Assembly: GCA_019914995.1 (NCBI GenBank)
Contig: CM034145.1
Coordinates: forward strand, 3,224,001-3,288,000
From: Acanthochlamys bracteata
Lineage: Eukaryota > Streptophyta > Magnoliopsida > Pandanales > Velloziaceae
Direction of reading: 5' to 3'
Length of the DNA stretch: 64,000 nt
Shown: in pieces, positions 23,600-36,354 of the stretch
Numbering within the stretch: position 1 is the stretch's first letter
Layout of the letters: every line of letters begins with the position of its first letter
The notes under the pieces: model-generated
What the model was told of the DNA's origin: nothing
What the model saw: only the letters and a program-made list of their open reading frames with translations
The model's database searches: none
Made by a program: the position numbers and the translations under genes

Positions 23600-26000
23600 G
23601 CTTATAGCTTTTGTTCGACGTGGTGGTCGACTTTGGTGCATTAGTGGTAACTTGTTTGGAGGTTCTTCTAACATCATGTCCTTATACTCCTCAAGAACAT
23701 ATTATGTTGGGGTAGGTGTGGGATCTGGCACCCTCCTTCAAATCATGGAATTTCTTGAGTTAAATGGTGGACAACATTTTTGTCTCTAACTCGAGTGCAT
23801 GTTTTGTTGGACCATAGAAGCCTGGCTCCCATTTGAGATGATGAGAGTTAACAACTATACAAAGAATAGGCATGGGTTTGATTGAAGAACTCTATACCTC
23901 TGACCACCTAAAACGTTATCTATTGGGACAATGAGAAAGTTTAGAGTCCCGCTCCATGCTCCAATATTAACTGAAATGGATTAAGCGAACGCCAATAATT
24001 GGCGTAGCGGCTGAGTTCTTTTTTCACTGCACCGCTATCTTTCGTTCTCTTGAGGCCTAACCTCTTTGCCTCATCTTCGATGATGGTGGCTCCTATGTCA
24101 AATAGGGCATGAGTGGTTTTACCATTGATGGCAGTGAGCACGACATAAGTCCTTTCTTGACAATAGTGCAACTAGTGAGTCATTATGTTTGAGTGCACTA
24201 AACTTTTAAAGGAATCCAATTTGCTGGCGATTACTTAGTTGATGACTCTTCATATTGGGAGGTCTAGGCATTAAGAGCATTGCTTTTTGACAATCTCGTA
24301 TCCGATGCGACCTACGTAGATAAAATTGATACTTCGGTGCTTCGTTGTTGCTTTGGTTTGTTTTGTCATGCTTCTCCTTGTCATAGTAGGATTTTCAGTT
24401 GCCTCCTGTGATGCGACTTTAACTCCCGTTATCTATTTTTTTTACCCTACTTTTACCTTAGCTACTCTTTCTTTCTTTGGACTGAAAAGAGTAATAAGTA
24501 GCGACTTTGCTTCGGTGATAGTAGTATTCAAGTGTTATACAACACGCCTCTTTATCTCAATCCTTGGATAGTCTTTAAGGCCATCCATAATGTAAAACAT
24601 GGAGTCCTTGTTAGACATGTCATCTATTTCCAGCACAAGAGTAGTAAACTCCTTGATGTGGTCGCATATCGATCTTGTTTGTTTGAGTCAGTAGAGAGTA
24701 ATACTTGTTTCATTCTCTGCGTTACTTAGAGGGAAATGCTGAGTTTTTGCTTGAATGCTTTCCGTGTGCATACTTGCTATGTCAGCATAATTAGGTTCAT
24801 CTCGAAGAGAAAAAGATGCAGTATTTATTGGTATGAATTTGTCATGTACACCCATGGCTTTAAAGTGCTGCACTATATCGAAGAAAAAGATCTCCACTAA
24901 AGTGGCATTATGGATGCCATCACAAGTCGATGATTTATTTACCTCTAACCTCCATGTTTCGATAGGGGTATATGAAATAGGACTTGTAGCAAAGTTGCAC
25001 TTTTATCATGGTCGTGCCTAATTTTGGTGAATTATTCTACTTCTATGAAGATAATGCGGATTTCATGTTCTACGAAATTGCACAAAATAGAGACATCTTG
25101 TATGAAGGTATTAAGATCCCTCTTGAAGGAGTTGCTGAACTCTTAAATAAACGTCTTCATAGTTGAATAATTTTCTCATATTCTACCCTAAATCATTAAG
25201 TTGTCTATGAAGCTCTTTAACATGATAGTTTTTACCTGAGATGGTTTTCCAACCCATGCTTTATTGTATTAGTAGATGGGGCCTCGATTTTATTACAAGT
25301 CTTACTTGGTGCGCGCTGCTCGTTTCTCCCGCGAGTTTGCTCTTGCGGCAGATTTTATGTAGCGGCAATATCCTACGACGTGGCCATCTTTATATGAGTG
25401 TTGCTAATGATATCTCAACTGCTAGAATTGTGATTATGATACCAATTATTATGAAAATAGAGTTTTAACAGTCCTTGTGCGACACTTAAATAATTTTTAC
25501 GCTAAGTTGTTAAGTAATTTTAAAAGATTTTCGAAGCAATACCTAGGAATGGAGCAAATTAGGTGAAAGTATGGATGAAAGGAAGCTTCATTATAATGCT
25601 TGAAAACTTTAGAAGGCACTCGATGATTACAACTTTTTGATGATTCCAAATTGGGAGGGGGAATGGTGTTTTGGGAAGGGATGTTTTTTCCTATTTATAG
25701 AATTCCATCTCTTTGAAGTATGAAGGAGATTACTTTAATTATTCGGTAGAGAATGTTACTGTAGAAGGTTATCCCAAACTATTTTATAAAATATTTAAAA
25801 CTTGCAAAATATATTGGCACGCATTCACAAGTGCACTGAATATTTTGGTATTGAAACTAGGTGTCAAAATATGTTATATATTATATAAAATTCTATTATA
25901 GAGAATTCTATAATTTTTTAGGATATAAGATTAATTGAATCTTATGTGAGCCTTTTATGTGCCATCTTAGTGACGATTTTGGCCCAATTATAAGATTAAT
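23600..26000 (-). pseudogene. Ty3/Gypsy remnant B (gag, zinc knuckle, protease, RT linker)
   Basis: Minus-strand relic of a Gypsy retrotransposon polyprotein, read in pieces from right to left. The gag start is near 25387. Gag segments include FFFDIVQHFKAMGVHDKF (24800-24900) and IKEFTTLVLEIDDMSNKDS (24590-24680), which match plant Gypsy gag. A decayed zinc-knuckle tail (RLSKSNALNA) lies near 24270. A retropepsin frame at 23941-24171 reads YVVLTAINGKTTHALFDIGAT; the catalytic DTGA is changed to DIGA. A protease-RT linker reading LEEYKDMMLEEPPNKLP lies near 23640-23700. Frameshifts and stops occur throughout, and no RT core or integrase follows. It lies in the same orientation as remnant A and immediately upstream of it in element sense. 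Confidence 0.75.
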
Positions 26001-27847
26001 TGTTTCCTCGCGTCCGGATCTTCACGCTATCGATCTCTTTCTCCGGTTGCCGATCACTTTTTTCTTCCTCTATTCATCTCTTTCTCTCTACTACTGCTTA
26101 TTATCCTCCAGCCACATTTCAAGAGCTTGAATACATTAGCTACTTCTACCATTAGTAATGGCGTTAGTTTTTGTGTTCGTTTTGGTTGAAATTTTGATTT
26201 AGGTGTTTTTAGATCATTACTTCTGACTGATGTGAGAGATTAGATCGAATTTTGATCTGAACTGAGTTCTTATATTTTTGCTTAGTGTTACTGTCAATTG
26301 TACATATATAGTAAATTTCTAATTTTAAATTTTCCTTTGGTGAGTTTTGAGAGTAATCTCTAAACAGCTCGAATTAGTCTTACAGATGGTTTTCGGAAAC
26401 TACGAGATAGTTAGGAATTAGATGGATATACAAACAAATCTAATAAAATATATAAATTATCACATCACGTTCATTAATTGTAAGAGGTACTAACCAATTT
26501 TATGGCGATTCTAAATGTCTTATAATTATAAATTTTAATTATCCATAATAAAATAAAAATTGAACATAATATCATCTCAATGATAAGCATCACATACTTA
26601 TGGCCAATTGAATATACAAATCACATAATTGAATTTTATAAGTACTTAAATATACCATTTTGGTGACTAATAAACAATCATAATGCAAATTCAAATTATA
26701 AGACAACACATCCTTCGTTTAACGAACAGAAGGAAATAAACTTAAAAGCAAACTCTAAAATTTATGGTTTTCAGTTGCCATCAAAAGAAGAAAAGGTGAT
26801 GACTTAACTTCAATAATGAAGTAACAATATGCATCAGCAACACATCAAACCAAATCAACTATTATGTAAAGTTATATCAATATAGGCATCATAGAATATA
26901 ATGCAAATCATAATGCTAACAACATGATTGGCCAATTCACACATCACTTGATAAAAGCATGTTATCTATTTACAAATACTAACAACAACGGAAAATATAT
27001 GATCTCCAAAATAAATTAGAATTTCATAATTAAGAGACAATAATCTTTATTGAAAAATTATTGGTTTCTAAATTTTACTCTGATACCAGTTGCTAATTTT
27101 TTTTAATTCTATATAACGATCAATTCACATAGATTTTAATTGGCAGGTATAGAAATTTAATAATTTTCATAATAAACTTAAATGAGAGAGGAAAAATACC
27201 TTCATCTATAGTGTGTTTTTTTTTTACCAATTATTTGTCTTTGAAAAACTTCAGATGTAGAACAAAAAAAGAGAGACGACAAGATCCATCTTTGAAAGGA
27301 TTATACTGATTACATATTAACCATCTAACGGATAGAATATGTAACTCGAAATAAAAGACTACATTCACTGTCCACTATCTATAATAATAAATAATATATA
27401 ACTCGTAAAATCAACCGATAGGATTAAGAAATTTTAATTTGTTAACCCAATTAAAATTTAACATATGAACCGTATCCAACATTCAGTTCCAAAAATGGAT
27501 TAAATTAACGTAATATGAAAGTTTTTATCTAGAGTTATGAGTTTAAACAAGAAGATTTATAAAAACTTATATTTTATTTTTTACTAAGTAATGGTTAGTT
27601 TGTAAAACTAGAATGAGTTATTTTTTTATTATTTATACAAGTATAAACTATTTACCAAAATACTAATAAAAATTTTAATTTATTAAATACAAATAAAACT
27701 CTAATATAATAATTTAAATAATTTAATTATTTGATAAATATAAATTAAATATGGTAATATAATATGCCTAAGAATTATGTTATCATGATTCAAAATTTGA
27801 TTCTTAAGGAATGAATCGAACACTCTCTAATATGTAGCAGTTCTGTT
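26001..27847. other. AT-rich spacer
   Basis: A short pyrimidine-rich stretch at 26005-26130 resembles a leader, but no gene follows. The remainder is AT-rich, with no recognised coding or element structure. Confidence 0.4.
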
Positions 27848-27850
27848 TTA

Positions 27851-28146
27851 GGGTGTGTTTTAAATGCCCGTAACTAAGTTTCATGAAAGTGAAAAGTAAA
27901 ATATAAAGTTTCTTGAAAAATAAAGTGGAAGTGAAGTTAACTGTTTGTGTTTCAATAGTTTTTGAAAGTGTGTTAAAAATTGAAAAATATAATTGTATTA
28001 AGAAGTGTGCAAATAAAAAAATTAGAATTGGAGTTCCGTATGTGAAAGTGGAGTTCTAAGTTCCTTGTGTAATTGAAACATATGAATTATTCGGAATTCA
28101 AAATTTGACGAGATAAAATTGAGTTACGGGCGTTTGAAACACGCCC
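27851..28146. mobile_element. Tourist-like MITE (PIF/Harbinger type), 296 bp
   Basis: Terminal inverted repeats of about 25 bp: the left end starts gggtgtgttttaaatgcccg, and the right end, reverse complemented, starts gggcgtgtttcaaacgcccg. Both continue with taact. The flanks carry a 3-bp duplication TTA (27848-27850 and 28147-28149), the target-site size and sequence expected for PIF/Harbinger elements. There is no coding capacity. It sits about 540 bp upstream of the PDI start codon. Confidence 0.85.
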
Positions 28147-28475
28147 TTACAAAGTGGAGAAGATTCGTCTGAAAACTTGTGCATCATCTTTCCAACTATC
28201 CATCCAAAAAGTGCGATTTGAATTTATATATTTTTTAAACCGAAAAATAACTATTAAAAAGTGACTATTTAAAACTTAATTACTGTAAATAATTATTAAG
28301 AGTAAGTTAAATTTTTATATTTTTTATAAAAATATTGTTAGAAGTAATTTTTTTATATTTTTTGTAGCTAAATTAATTGAGAAGTGATCTTTAATTTTAA
28401 AAAATTGAGTTATGGATGAAAAGAATACACAACGACAAAATGACTAGCTACTGCTTCCTTATTACCGCCAGCGCT

Positions 28476-28521
28476 ATTGTCCACGCGTCTTTTGATAATT
28501 GGTCCTAACACGCGTTCCACG
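28476..28521 (+). promoter_or_regulatory. ER-stress-element-like motifs upstream of the PDI gene
   Basis: ATTGTCCACG at 28476-28485 is one base short of the ERSE-II consensus ATTGG-N-CCACG. A second ATTGG (28498-28502) and CCACG (28517-28521) follow, with non-standard spacing. Plant PDIs of this class are known unfolded-protein-response genes, so bZIP28/bZIP60 control is plausible. The match is by eye and imperfect. Confidence 0.4.
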
Positions 28522-28682
28522 TAGTAAGCGCCTGCTCTCGTTCAGTAAACATATTATCATCAAATGAAATGGATCCTCGACCTGATCGATCGAAAGAGTG
28601 AAAAAAACAACAGAACTACTCCCTGCGCCGCGGTCGCTGCGTCTGCTTTTTCTTCTTGATAGCGAAAGAAAGAAAGAAAGGA

Positions 28683-31600
28683 ATGCGAATCCAGATGCAA
28701 TCGGTTCTCTTGATCTTGTTGGTTGCTCTTTTCAGCTGCGCTGCACCGTCGCAAGCTCTCTACTCCGCTTCCTCTCCGGTTGTTCAACTCAATCCTTCCA
28801 ATTTCAAATCCAAGGTTTGTTTATTTGTTTTTCCTATCTAGTTGTCTGCTTTCATTTGAACGAAGAATTCCACGGATCACTAGCTCTCCGGCTGTTAACT
28901 ACTCGAAATCTCTCTCGTATTCATCAAACAATAGATGTAAGGACTAAAGAAGCTTTGATCATTTTGAATTGTGATGGTGCATTCGCTGTCAGGGCCCATA
29001 ATTATCTGATAGCGCAATGAAAGATATGAAGAACATTTTTGGTAAATCAATAGATCTTTTGACAAGTTCTCAGTTATGAATTTTTACAATCAGATAAATT
29101 AATATCATGAAGTCACTGAGGAAATGCAGATTTGACCGGCCATATTTAATATAATCTTTCATACATGGTGGGGATCTTGGGAGTGATGGTTACTGTCATA
29201 AGATAGTTAGTGCTGATTTATTATCAATTTGGATTTTTGGCCATTGCAGGTGCTTAATTCGAATGGTGTTGTTCTAGTGGAGTTTTTTGCGCCATGGTGC
29301 GGCCACTGTCAGAAACTAGCACCTGCTTGGGAAAAGGCTGCTAGTGTTTTGAAGGGTGTAGCCACTGTTGCTGCTGTTGATGCTGATGCCCACCAGACCT
29401 TAGCTCAGGTTTCATGATTGTTTCTTTAATTTTTAAAGTCTGACAGTTTGTCGCTTTGATAATAATGTGTTATCTAGACAAATCCCACTTCTAGGTCAAT
29501 GTTTGCCTTTGCTTGAGATCGTTTATTTATTAAATTTGTGTCTGGTGATCGTTATCTTTTCTTTTCTCCAAGACCATCTAGTATCAGTGTTATTTGACTT
29601 ACTGTATTTCTAGTTGTTATTTGTGAGGTTATTATAGCTATGTTTATGGCCTCCATTTCTCGATGAGAACTGTTGACAGGAAGGAAATTTCTTGCCCTTC
29701 TATTGCCATTTCCCTGTCTGGATCCCATGACTTGCTTGATTCAGCCACCGTCTAATTAATTTTTCATGCAAAAGTTTCTTAAACTTCAATTAATTGAGCA
29801 ACAATTAAATCAGGCTGGGTATATAAGTTGTCTTTGTCAATGACAGTAAGTTGTTGAATGGTCAGGATAGTTTCTCAATGACCAACAGCTCAAGTCACAT
29901 AAATGCATCAACTTCAAAGATCCAATTTCTGGTTGCAGAAAAATTGCTAATGAGTTTCTAACCGCATGCTGTGAAGATTTTGGTTGGCAAAATATGCCGC
30001 TATGATATCAGCAACAGAAACATTTTGGTTGCCATGTATTGCTTTTAGCTACAAAGTTATATTTTGGTTGCTATTTCTTCAATCAATTTGAAGGTCCTGT
30101 GAAGCTAACACCTGGTGTAGCTTTTTAGCCCTACTGCAGAAAAAGCCAACATTAACTACCAAAAAGGAGTTTCAGTTAAAAAATGAAAAAATACAAAAGA
30201 AGAACCCTACTGCAGTAAAAACCAACATTAACTACCAAAAAAGAGTTTCAGTTAAAAAATGAAAAAATAGAAAAGAAGGATAAATTAGCTTCAAGCAACA
30301 AAGTAATATGTCAATGTAGTAAGATATAAGTGATTTTACGCAAAGGTCTAATTTTTTTATTTAATCCCTAGAGCTCCTTGGTGGATAGAAATTTGTGACC
30401 CTTTAACACACCCTCAAATGTTTTTGTTATCCTAAACTACTAATATGTACACTTTTTGGGAGGGACAAGCCATATACTCTCTCATTTAACTAAAAAAGAA
30501 GATGTACAGTCTGTTAAAATATTTCCAAAATTGCCTCCAAAGAGGTCAAAGTTTTTGGTCCAAATCAGGTGGGTATTCAAATCATGTTCTAGGAAGTTAA
30601 CTCCAGGCATATTCTATGGATTTTAATGTTTATTACCAACTAGTACTTGAAAATGCATATTGATCAGATTTGTCATTTCTCAGCCTCCCCACTAATCAAA
30701 TTCCTAACCATTGTGCTACATAACTTTAGAAATTATCTTCTACGCTGGTTGTGTGATTGTTCACAAGTTAGTGGTTTTTAATGACTTTGCTACTTCCTCC
30801 AATATGAAAGATGTCACTTCTATCTTTGTTTGACTTGAAGAGAACTGTCTAACCTGACCTTAGGAAGAGATTGGTGTTTGCTGATCAAGTCTAGCCAAGT
30901 TAAGTGCCTAATTGTGTCTAGTGATTTCAAACTATCACTTGATTATGCATGGTCTTCTTAGATGAAGCCTTATAAACTAAAGTCATCATAAAGATTCTCT
31001 CCCCAAGTACACATTTCTTTCATTTCCATTTCCACTAGAGTGATAATGAGCGTTCCTGCTAACAGTCTACTTCATCTCAGCCGTTTCCTAGTTCTTCTAT
31101 ATGTATTTTTGTATATATTTTTAGCAGGGGTCTCTTTTAACTTTGGAATAAGCTTAGAAAAATATGAACCTTTTTGCCCTCTCTTTACTGGAGTCATTGT
31201 AAACAGTGATGCAATTATGCTCTACTTTCCTATAAACTGCCTGCTTTCCTAAAAGGTTTGTTTGCATACATCTGTAGCTTATGCTTATGTAAATGTCCCA
31301 TTTCCATGGCCCCATATAATGGTACACCATTATATTTTTGTCAAATGAAATGTTTGACATTTTTAGTCATCAAGCCGCTGTTGTTACTGTTGTTTCCTGT
31401 ATTGACTATAGTTGCTGCCTCTCTTTGTTCTTTCTGCAGTGGTGGTTGTTTTTGCTTTCCTTCCCTATGTTATAGGCTTAATGTAAGTTCAAAAGCTTGA
31501 AAGTGGATCCGAATAAAAAGTAGCTTGAATTTGAATCTCTGTTTCTAGTCTTTGCATTTCCATAACTTTGGTAAAAGACAAAAAGTATTGTTCAGGTTAA

Positions 31601-34600
31601 TCCTCTGGAATGTTCTTATTTTGGATGTTCTGTCTTGATAGGAGTATGGAATTCGAGGTTTTCCCACAATTAAAGCTTTTGTACCTGGTAAACTTCCAAT
31701 TGATTATCAAGGTGCAAGAGATACCAAACCAATTGTGGAGTTTGTACTACAACAGGTCTGCTATTACACATCCTACTGCTATTCATTATATTTCATTTGA
31801 GCCATTAACTTCAATGCGAGAAACTAAGGTAGAAAAAGTATGTAGCATGGAAGACTTTCTTGAAGATATAGTTTCTTGTCAATGGCTTGCAATAGATACA
31901 TACAGCTGCACCAACTAGTACATGAGGCTTGCTTGTTGTAGTTTGTTTAATCCTGAAATTTATTAAGTGGTTTTTTTTCACGTTTCAGGTTAAGGCTCTC
32001 CTTAAAGAACGGCTAAATGGCAAAACTGGTGGACATACAAATGAGAAAACTGACAAAAGCGAACCAAGTGGTTCAATAGAGTTGACATCTAAAAACTTTG
32101 ACGAACTTGTCTTGAAAAGCAAGGACCTCTGGGTTGTCGAGTTCTTTGCACCTTGGTAAATTAATTATGCTCTATCTGATTAAATTAGCATGCCAGCTAT
32201 CAAATCTGAACTTACTGTTTTGAGATATAACTACTGTGTGATTTTGAACCATAAGTAGAATTGCAACGACAACCATGATTGTCTACAAATGAAAACATAG
32301 ATTTCACCATATTGAACTCGAACACTTGGCATGTAAATGTAAAAATCACATACAGACACATGTAAAACAGTCGCATTAGTCTTATGTGTGATAGTCGTAG
32401 TAAACAAGTTGATAGTTCATATTACAATCAGATTTTCATTTACTTTGTGGTATATGACCTCTGCGTATGCCGATAAGGAAATATTAGTATGAGAACCTTA
32501 CTAGAAATGGTAAAGGCCTAGCTACCTACGTTATTGATTTTGTATTCAGAGACATAAAAATGCTCTTCTGGAGCCGTTCCCATTTAGTGGGATGAGGATG
32601 CTGTTGTTGTTGTTATAGGTGAAGTACTCTTCTGAATTTCTTGTAGTAGATTGAAAGTTTTGATTCATAATAGAGTTGTTTAGAGGATGTACTTCAGTGG
32701 CAGAGTTCAAACATGAAGGACAAGTTTAGTTATAGTTCTGGAAGGTTAGAAAATCTTTATTCATATGGTGTACAAAGTTTGCTGTTTGTTTTCGTTTGGT
32801 TTTAGTTAATCATGCAAAAGAGTTCAATCATATACTGAGAAACTAAAGTTGGTGTTTGCAGCCATAACATGTCATTTGCCAATGGCATCCTGATTCATTT
32901 AACTTACTCTGGGGAAAAGGTCCTTGTGATAACCCCAAGTGAACTGTTAATTTCGGAAACATGAAACATTAATTTTGAGTCTATTTGCAGGTGTGGACAT
33001 TGTAAAAAGTTGGCACCTGAATGGAAAAAGGCTTCCATCAACTTAAAGGGTCAGGTTAAACTTGGACATGTGAACTGTGATGCAGAAAAGGTTAGTTAGC
33101 TATCAGGGAATTCTGGTCAACTTATTCTAGAAAGTTATTATGTTATAGCCCTTTACCATGTTGTTGATATCTTTTGTACTCAGTCCTTGATGAGCAGGTT
33201 TAATGTGCAAGGATTTCCTACTATTTTGGTTTTCGGTGCTGACAAGGATAGTCCATTCCCTTATGAGGGGCCTAGGACAGCTTCTGGAATTGAGTCATTT
33301 GCTCTTGATCAGCTTGAAAAAAATGCCCTTCCGCCAGAAGTGACTGAACTAACTGGCCCAGTAAGGACCTCTCTTTTACTGACTTGAGTTAGATGTACAG
33401 TCTACCTGTTAGTTAAAGATCCTTCTCACTGTCTGTAGGATGTTATGGATGAAAAATGTGTACCCGCTGCCTTATGTTTTGTAGCTTTTCTCCCTGATAT
33501 CTTGGATTCAAAAGCTGAAGGCAGAAATAAGTATATTCAGCTTCTCTTAACAGTTGCCGAGAAGTTCAACAAGAAGCATTATAGGTATGTGTAAACTAGA
33601 AATGCTTTCCCACTTGTTTATATTTGCATCAAAGGGGATCGACATATGTACTTGTTTTATATCATTGATGTCAGTTGAATTGTGTAGAAGCTGTGTGACA
33701 ACAAATAAGGACGAAGTATCCACTATTTTGGAAACCGTTATAATCATCAAATGTGCAAATGTTTTCTTTCAAACTAATGTCTTCTGTGAACTAATGTTGA
33801 TCTAACTGTCAATTGTCCTCCTAAAAGATTTCTCTGTTGAACCAGCTTGAAAAATTATTTTCATTATATATGAAGTTCAAGTACTACTAATTTCATGCCA
33901 GCATTCCTTTAAGTTGTATATTTGAACAAATAGATTAAGATGAATCCATTTATTTGCATCCAAGGCTAGGGAACTAATAGGTGAAACATTCCATTTATTC
34001 ATGATTTTAAAGTTATCATTCTATGTAGGTAGGAAGGAAAGGTAAGTAAACTAATCTCTTTCTGAAGAAGGTGCACTATTCTGTATCGGTCCTGCCCATA
34101 CCTAGTTCTACCTCCAAAATCTACACCAAGAAGCATGCCATTGCATCGATTTTGTGATTTTTACCGATTTTCAGATCAGATGGTGTTTGTAGATGAAAAC
34201 AGGCTATCTAGTATCTCGAGCAATAAATTTTACTGTTGTGCTTATGTAATGAACAACTTAACATCAGTAGGGTATTTGTTATAGTCATAAAATCGTTCTT
34301 TATGGTGCTGATCAATTTGTTGTTATGCTTTGTCCTATTCTGAGTGTAGTGGCAGATGATAACTTATAAATTTTTTTCCAAATCATCTCTCTTGTTGGCA
34401 ACCTCCAAAAAGTTTGGAATAATTTTCTATATAGCACATGCCTATGCTCTCATGAATGGCAACATTATTAAGTGCATTTCGCTATCAGCCAACTGAATTT
34501 GCTTGCTTTTCTATTCTTGAATTGAGTTTACATTGCAATATGAAGTAATCATGGTCTCGTTCTAATCAGTGAATATGCCTTGCAGCTTTCTATGGGCAGC

Positions 34601-34997
34601 GGCAGGGAACCAACCTGATCTTGAGAAACAGGTTGGTGTCGGTGGGTATGGGTATCCAGCGTTGGTTGCTTTAAATGTTAAGAAGAATGTCTATGCTCCT
34701 CTTAAAAGTGCTTTTCAGCTAGAGCAGATCAGGTAAGACTGTTCATTCTGTCGTTAGTACATCATGGTCTCATCTTGGTTTGTGTTTCATAGCATAAACT
34801 AAAAATGGTGGCATTGTGGCAGCGAATTCGTAAGGGAAGCTGCGCATGGTGGCAAGGGTATTCTCCCTGTAGAGAAGGCTCCTAGTATTGCCAAAACACA
34901 GCCTTGGGATGGTAAAGATGGAAAGATCCTTGAGGAGGATGAGTTCTCACTTGACGAGCTAATGGGAGAAGAAATCCCCTCAAAAGAGGAGCTTTAG
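28683..34997 (+). CDS. Protein disulfide isomerase, PDIL2-2/PDIL2-3 (P5) type
   Basis: An ER-lumen thiol oxidoreductase that forms and shuffles disulfides in secretory proteins. Exons are 28683-28814, 29250-29408, 31642-31755, 31989-32155, 32991-33090, 33184-33360, 33439-33584, 34586-34732 and 34823-34997. All phases close, giving 438 aa (plant PDIL2-3 is about 440). Residues 1-25 are a signal peptide (hydrophobic core LILLVALF, cleavage after SQA). Thioredoxin domain 1 has CGHC at 61-64 with GFPTIK. Domain 2 has CGHC at 192-195 with GFPTIL; the intron at 32156-32990 splits the Trp codon before that site. A redox-inactive C-terminal domain with [11 protein letters not shown] follows. The C-terminus, SKEEL, is a KEEL retrieval signal instead of the usual KDEL. 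The ATG at 28683 is used because it begins the signal peptide. It appears intact. I cannot decide between PDIL2-2 and PDIL2-3 orthology from the sequence alone. Confidence 0.95.
30129..30281. repeat. 76-bp tandem duplication in PDI intron 2
   Basis: The segment from 30129 (ccctactgcag...) recurs at 30205, a 76-base offset, with only a few differences. It lies inside the 2.2-kb second intron and is unlikely to affect splicing. Confidence 0.85.
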
Positions 34998-35900
34998 CAA
35001 ACTGAACAAACAATTAATAGAAGTTCCTTGTTTGGTCAATGCAAATGCATGGATATGTCATGATTGAGATTTACCCAAGTTTCCTTTGGACTAACTTAGA
35101 CTCTTCCAATTAGATGAGAACTGCTCAGTTGCAGAAATAATTTTTGCTAGACCAGAACCTTTTCTAATATATATTTTAGTCTCAACGGCAGCTGTATTCC
35201 TTTTCTTGAAAACGTATGAATATCCCATATGAAACATTGGAGTGGCTTGTCACATGTTGAATGAGTTTTGTTGGGGATGCATCATTAATGGCGGTACAAC
35301 TTCCGTATGTTCATTTCATGGATTGTAAATAGCGATTGATCTACTTTCTATTGTTTAGGTAGTTATGTACAAGCTGAGTTCTTGAAAGAAGAGTATTACA
35401 TGATAATACAAAGTAGCTGGAATTTTTCTCCTTGCAACAATGAAGAAGAGCAAACATATACACGCAGTTAATTCATTTTGCTCATTCCTGGTCTCCAATA
35501 CAATTTTCGTAAATAAACTGTAGTCGGATTCCAACAACATGGCTATTGGTGTAGTTAGAGTTCTCAACAACTGTGCATGGAATTGTCTCTCTTATTTCTT
35601 AGACAAAAATAATTCATGCACGTGTCTCCGATGATTTTCAAACTAAATATTTGACATCACCTCTCCTTGTATATATTGTGACGTTGTCTTATTCAAATGC
35701 AATGTATGAAACCTGATCCTTGTATCAACTTTTTATATACAAGATTCTACCAATCTAATCTAATCTCATCATGATTTCCTACTTTGTACGAGTAGATTGA
35801 AAATAAATTGCTTGAATGTATAATGGATAGAGTCTATTGCATTCTAAAAGCATTCTAATCAAGCTATACATACCATATGTTTTCTATTTCTAGGAATACC
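34998..35900. other. 3' UTR and 3' flank of the PDI gene
   Basis: Presumed 3' UTR of the PDI gene, then spacer. The short minus-strand frame at 35355-35570 is not recognised and I treat it as chance. Confidence 0.4.
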
Positions 35901-35919
35901 AATGTAAGTATTAGATGCA

Positions 35920-36095
35920 TGGGTGTCGATTAAGACAAATGGAGTTGCCCATAGCTTATAAAGCCCTAAAGAGAAAGCTAGGTGGACCATGTGAAAGTAA
36001 AACCTATTTGACAGACGTCCTCACATTGCGCTGTCACATGTGGGATTGAACTTATAGGTTCTAATACCATGCTAGAAATTTGAGTCGCGAATCTA
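35920..36095 (-). repeat. Possible SINE or LTR-derived fragment
   Basis: On the minus strand the text runs catggtattagaacctataag, then gttcaatcccacatgtg. This resembles the tRNA-like head of plant SINEs or a retrotransposon primer-binding region. It may instead lie within the 3' LTR of the neighbouring Copia element. Boundaries are not definable by eye. Confidence 0.3.
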
Positions 36096-36354
36096 AAATC
36101 TTAAAAAAGAGTGGAGGAAAAATTCATGGTTATAAACGCGCAAAAAAATTGTTGGCAGTTTACGTTGTCATGTGTGTAAACGTTCTCTGTGCCTAAGCTT
36201 GTAAATCTAATATCATATTAGAGTCATGGAAATGTCGGACTAAGAGATGAAACTTATTCAACCTTATTATCTTTTCAATATTACTACAAATACATATGTA
36301 TAGTCACCATACATAGCAAATAAAAAATATCAGATATATGTTGATACATACTAA

